Origin: an uncultured Eubacteriales bacterium
GTDB lineage: Bacteria > Bacillota > Clostridia > Oscillospirales > Acutalibacteraceae
Length of the DNA: 64,000 nt
NCBI GenBank assembly: GCA_934454655.1
Contig: CAKSFK010000003.1
Coordinates: 1-64,000 of the forward strand
Direction of reading: 5' to 3'
The notes beneath the pieces were generated by a model. It was not told the DNA's origin and did not search any database. It saw nothing but the letters and a program-made list of their open reading frames with translations. A program made the position numbers and the translations under genes. This document shows, in pieces, positions 63,831 to 64,000 of this stretch. Numbering within the stretch: position 1 is the stretch's first letter; each line of letters begins with the position of its first letter.

Positions 63831-64000
63831 CGAAAGGAAAGGTGTCGCCGTTTTAACCTTACGAAAAATCACTTGGGAAACGGTGATTTTCCGTGCGGTC
63901 ATATCTCTGCTCTATAAAATCAGTATGTGAAATCTGGTTTTATTTCGGCAGAAATATGACTTACTACGGATTGTGCCAATCCTGTAAGGTCTTGCAGACC
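63831..64000. other. Hairpin-rich candidate oriT region
   Basis: Upstream of the relaxase lie several inverted repeats in a row: AACGGCaACA with TGTcGCCGTT, AAAATCAC with GTGATTTT, a nested pair made of GTCATATcTCTGC/GCAGAaATATGAC around ATAAAaTCAG/CTGgTTTTAT, then GGATT/AATCC and GGTC/GACC at the window edge. MobV-type oriT sites are typically hairpin-rich and directly upstream of mob. The exact nick site is not recognisable. Confidence 0.5.

Larger units (their letters stand above)
60717..64000. mobile_element. Mobilizable element inserted in cotJC
   Basis: From about 60717 the base composition becomes clearly more AT-rich and the genes are of mobile type: a short ORF, a large serine recombinase, a small minus-strand ORF, a MobV-type relaxase and a hairpin-rich region. 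The layout (serine recombinase of the TnpX class plus a Mob/Pre relaxase) resembles Tn4451-type mobilizable transposons of Clostridia. The left end is set by the break in cotJC. The right end lies outside the window, so the total size and att sites are unknown. Confidence 0.85.

Noticed and set aside
63802..63930. Plus-strand ORF of about 42 codons upstream of the relaxase
   Set aside because: It has no ribosome site and lies across inverted repeats; more likely part of the oriT region, though a similar short frame may recur in related elements.

Overview
The window looks like the chromosome of an anaerobic, endospore-forming Firmicute of the Clostridia, most likely an uncultured Oscillospirales/Ruminococcaceae-type gut bacterium. 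This rests on the Gram-positive gene orders (cdaA-cdaR, nadD-yqeK-rsfS-leuS, smc-ftsY, rnc-plsX, topA-trmFO, infC-rpmI-rplT), formate-tetrahydrofolate ligase, the sporulation genes spoIIM, sigG and cotJC, and a moderate GC content with AUG/GUG starts behind GGAGG-type ribosome sites. Almost everything between 9 and 60 kb is on the minus strand.

Layout. 1-2.0 kb: a hairpin cluster, xerD and spoIIM. 2.0-7.2 kb: an SDR reductase, the Trk potassium system (trkA, trkH) and a DUF4832-type glycosidase-like protein. 7.3-9.5 kb: a small ORF, a large serine recombinase and the 3' half of sigG, cut off at its conserved VPM-IIGEI segment. 9.6-13.0 kb: a heterodimeric ABC exporter, followed by six tandem perfect hairpins. 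13.3-22.7 kb: a nine-gene, overlapping operon for the shikimate pathway plus Phe/Tyr formation, preceded by a promoter, a 22-codon Phe/Tyr-rich leader peptide and a terminator, which together look like a ribosome-mediated attenuator. 22.8-29.3 kb: mreB, comF, recD2, a small membrane protein, cdaR and cdaA. 29.4-30.2 kb: tRNA-Leu(GAG), a decayed membrane-protein gene and tRNA-Arg(TCT). 30.3-38.3 kb: an AbrB-like regulator, ung, an XRE regulator, fhs, a Ca-type P-ATPase, an endonuclease IV-like protein, yqeG, rpsU and secG. 38.4-60.2 kb: two long housekeeping runs (leuS to nadD with a beta-galactosidase inserted, then yhbY, rdgB, ftsY, smc, radical SAM, rnc, plsX, trmFO, topA, dprA, rRNA methyltransferase, rplT-rpmI-infC) and metK under a SAM-I riboswitch. 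60.3-64.0 kb: cotJC, broken in its 5' part by an AT-rich mobilizable element carrying a second large serine recombinase, a MobV-type relaxase and a hairpin-rich candidate oriT. The element runs off the right edge.

The most notable points are: (1) two sporulation genes, sigG and cotJC, are each cut inside the coding region close to a large serine recombinase, which recalls skin-type developmental rearrangements; (2) the aromatic operon has a leader-peptide attenuator, uncommon for Firmicutes, whose Phe/Tyr codons match the end products; (3) recD2 has a possible AUU start in a TAATT stop/start overlap, and infC has an AUC start; (4) two clusters of sequence-unrelated tandem hairpins have no assigned function. 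The missing halves of sigG and cotJC are not in this window, so whether they can be rejoined cannot be decided here.
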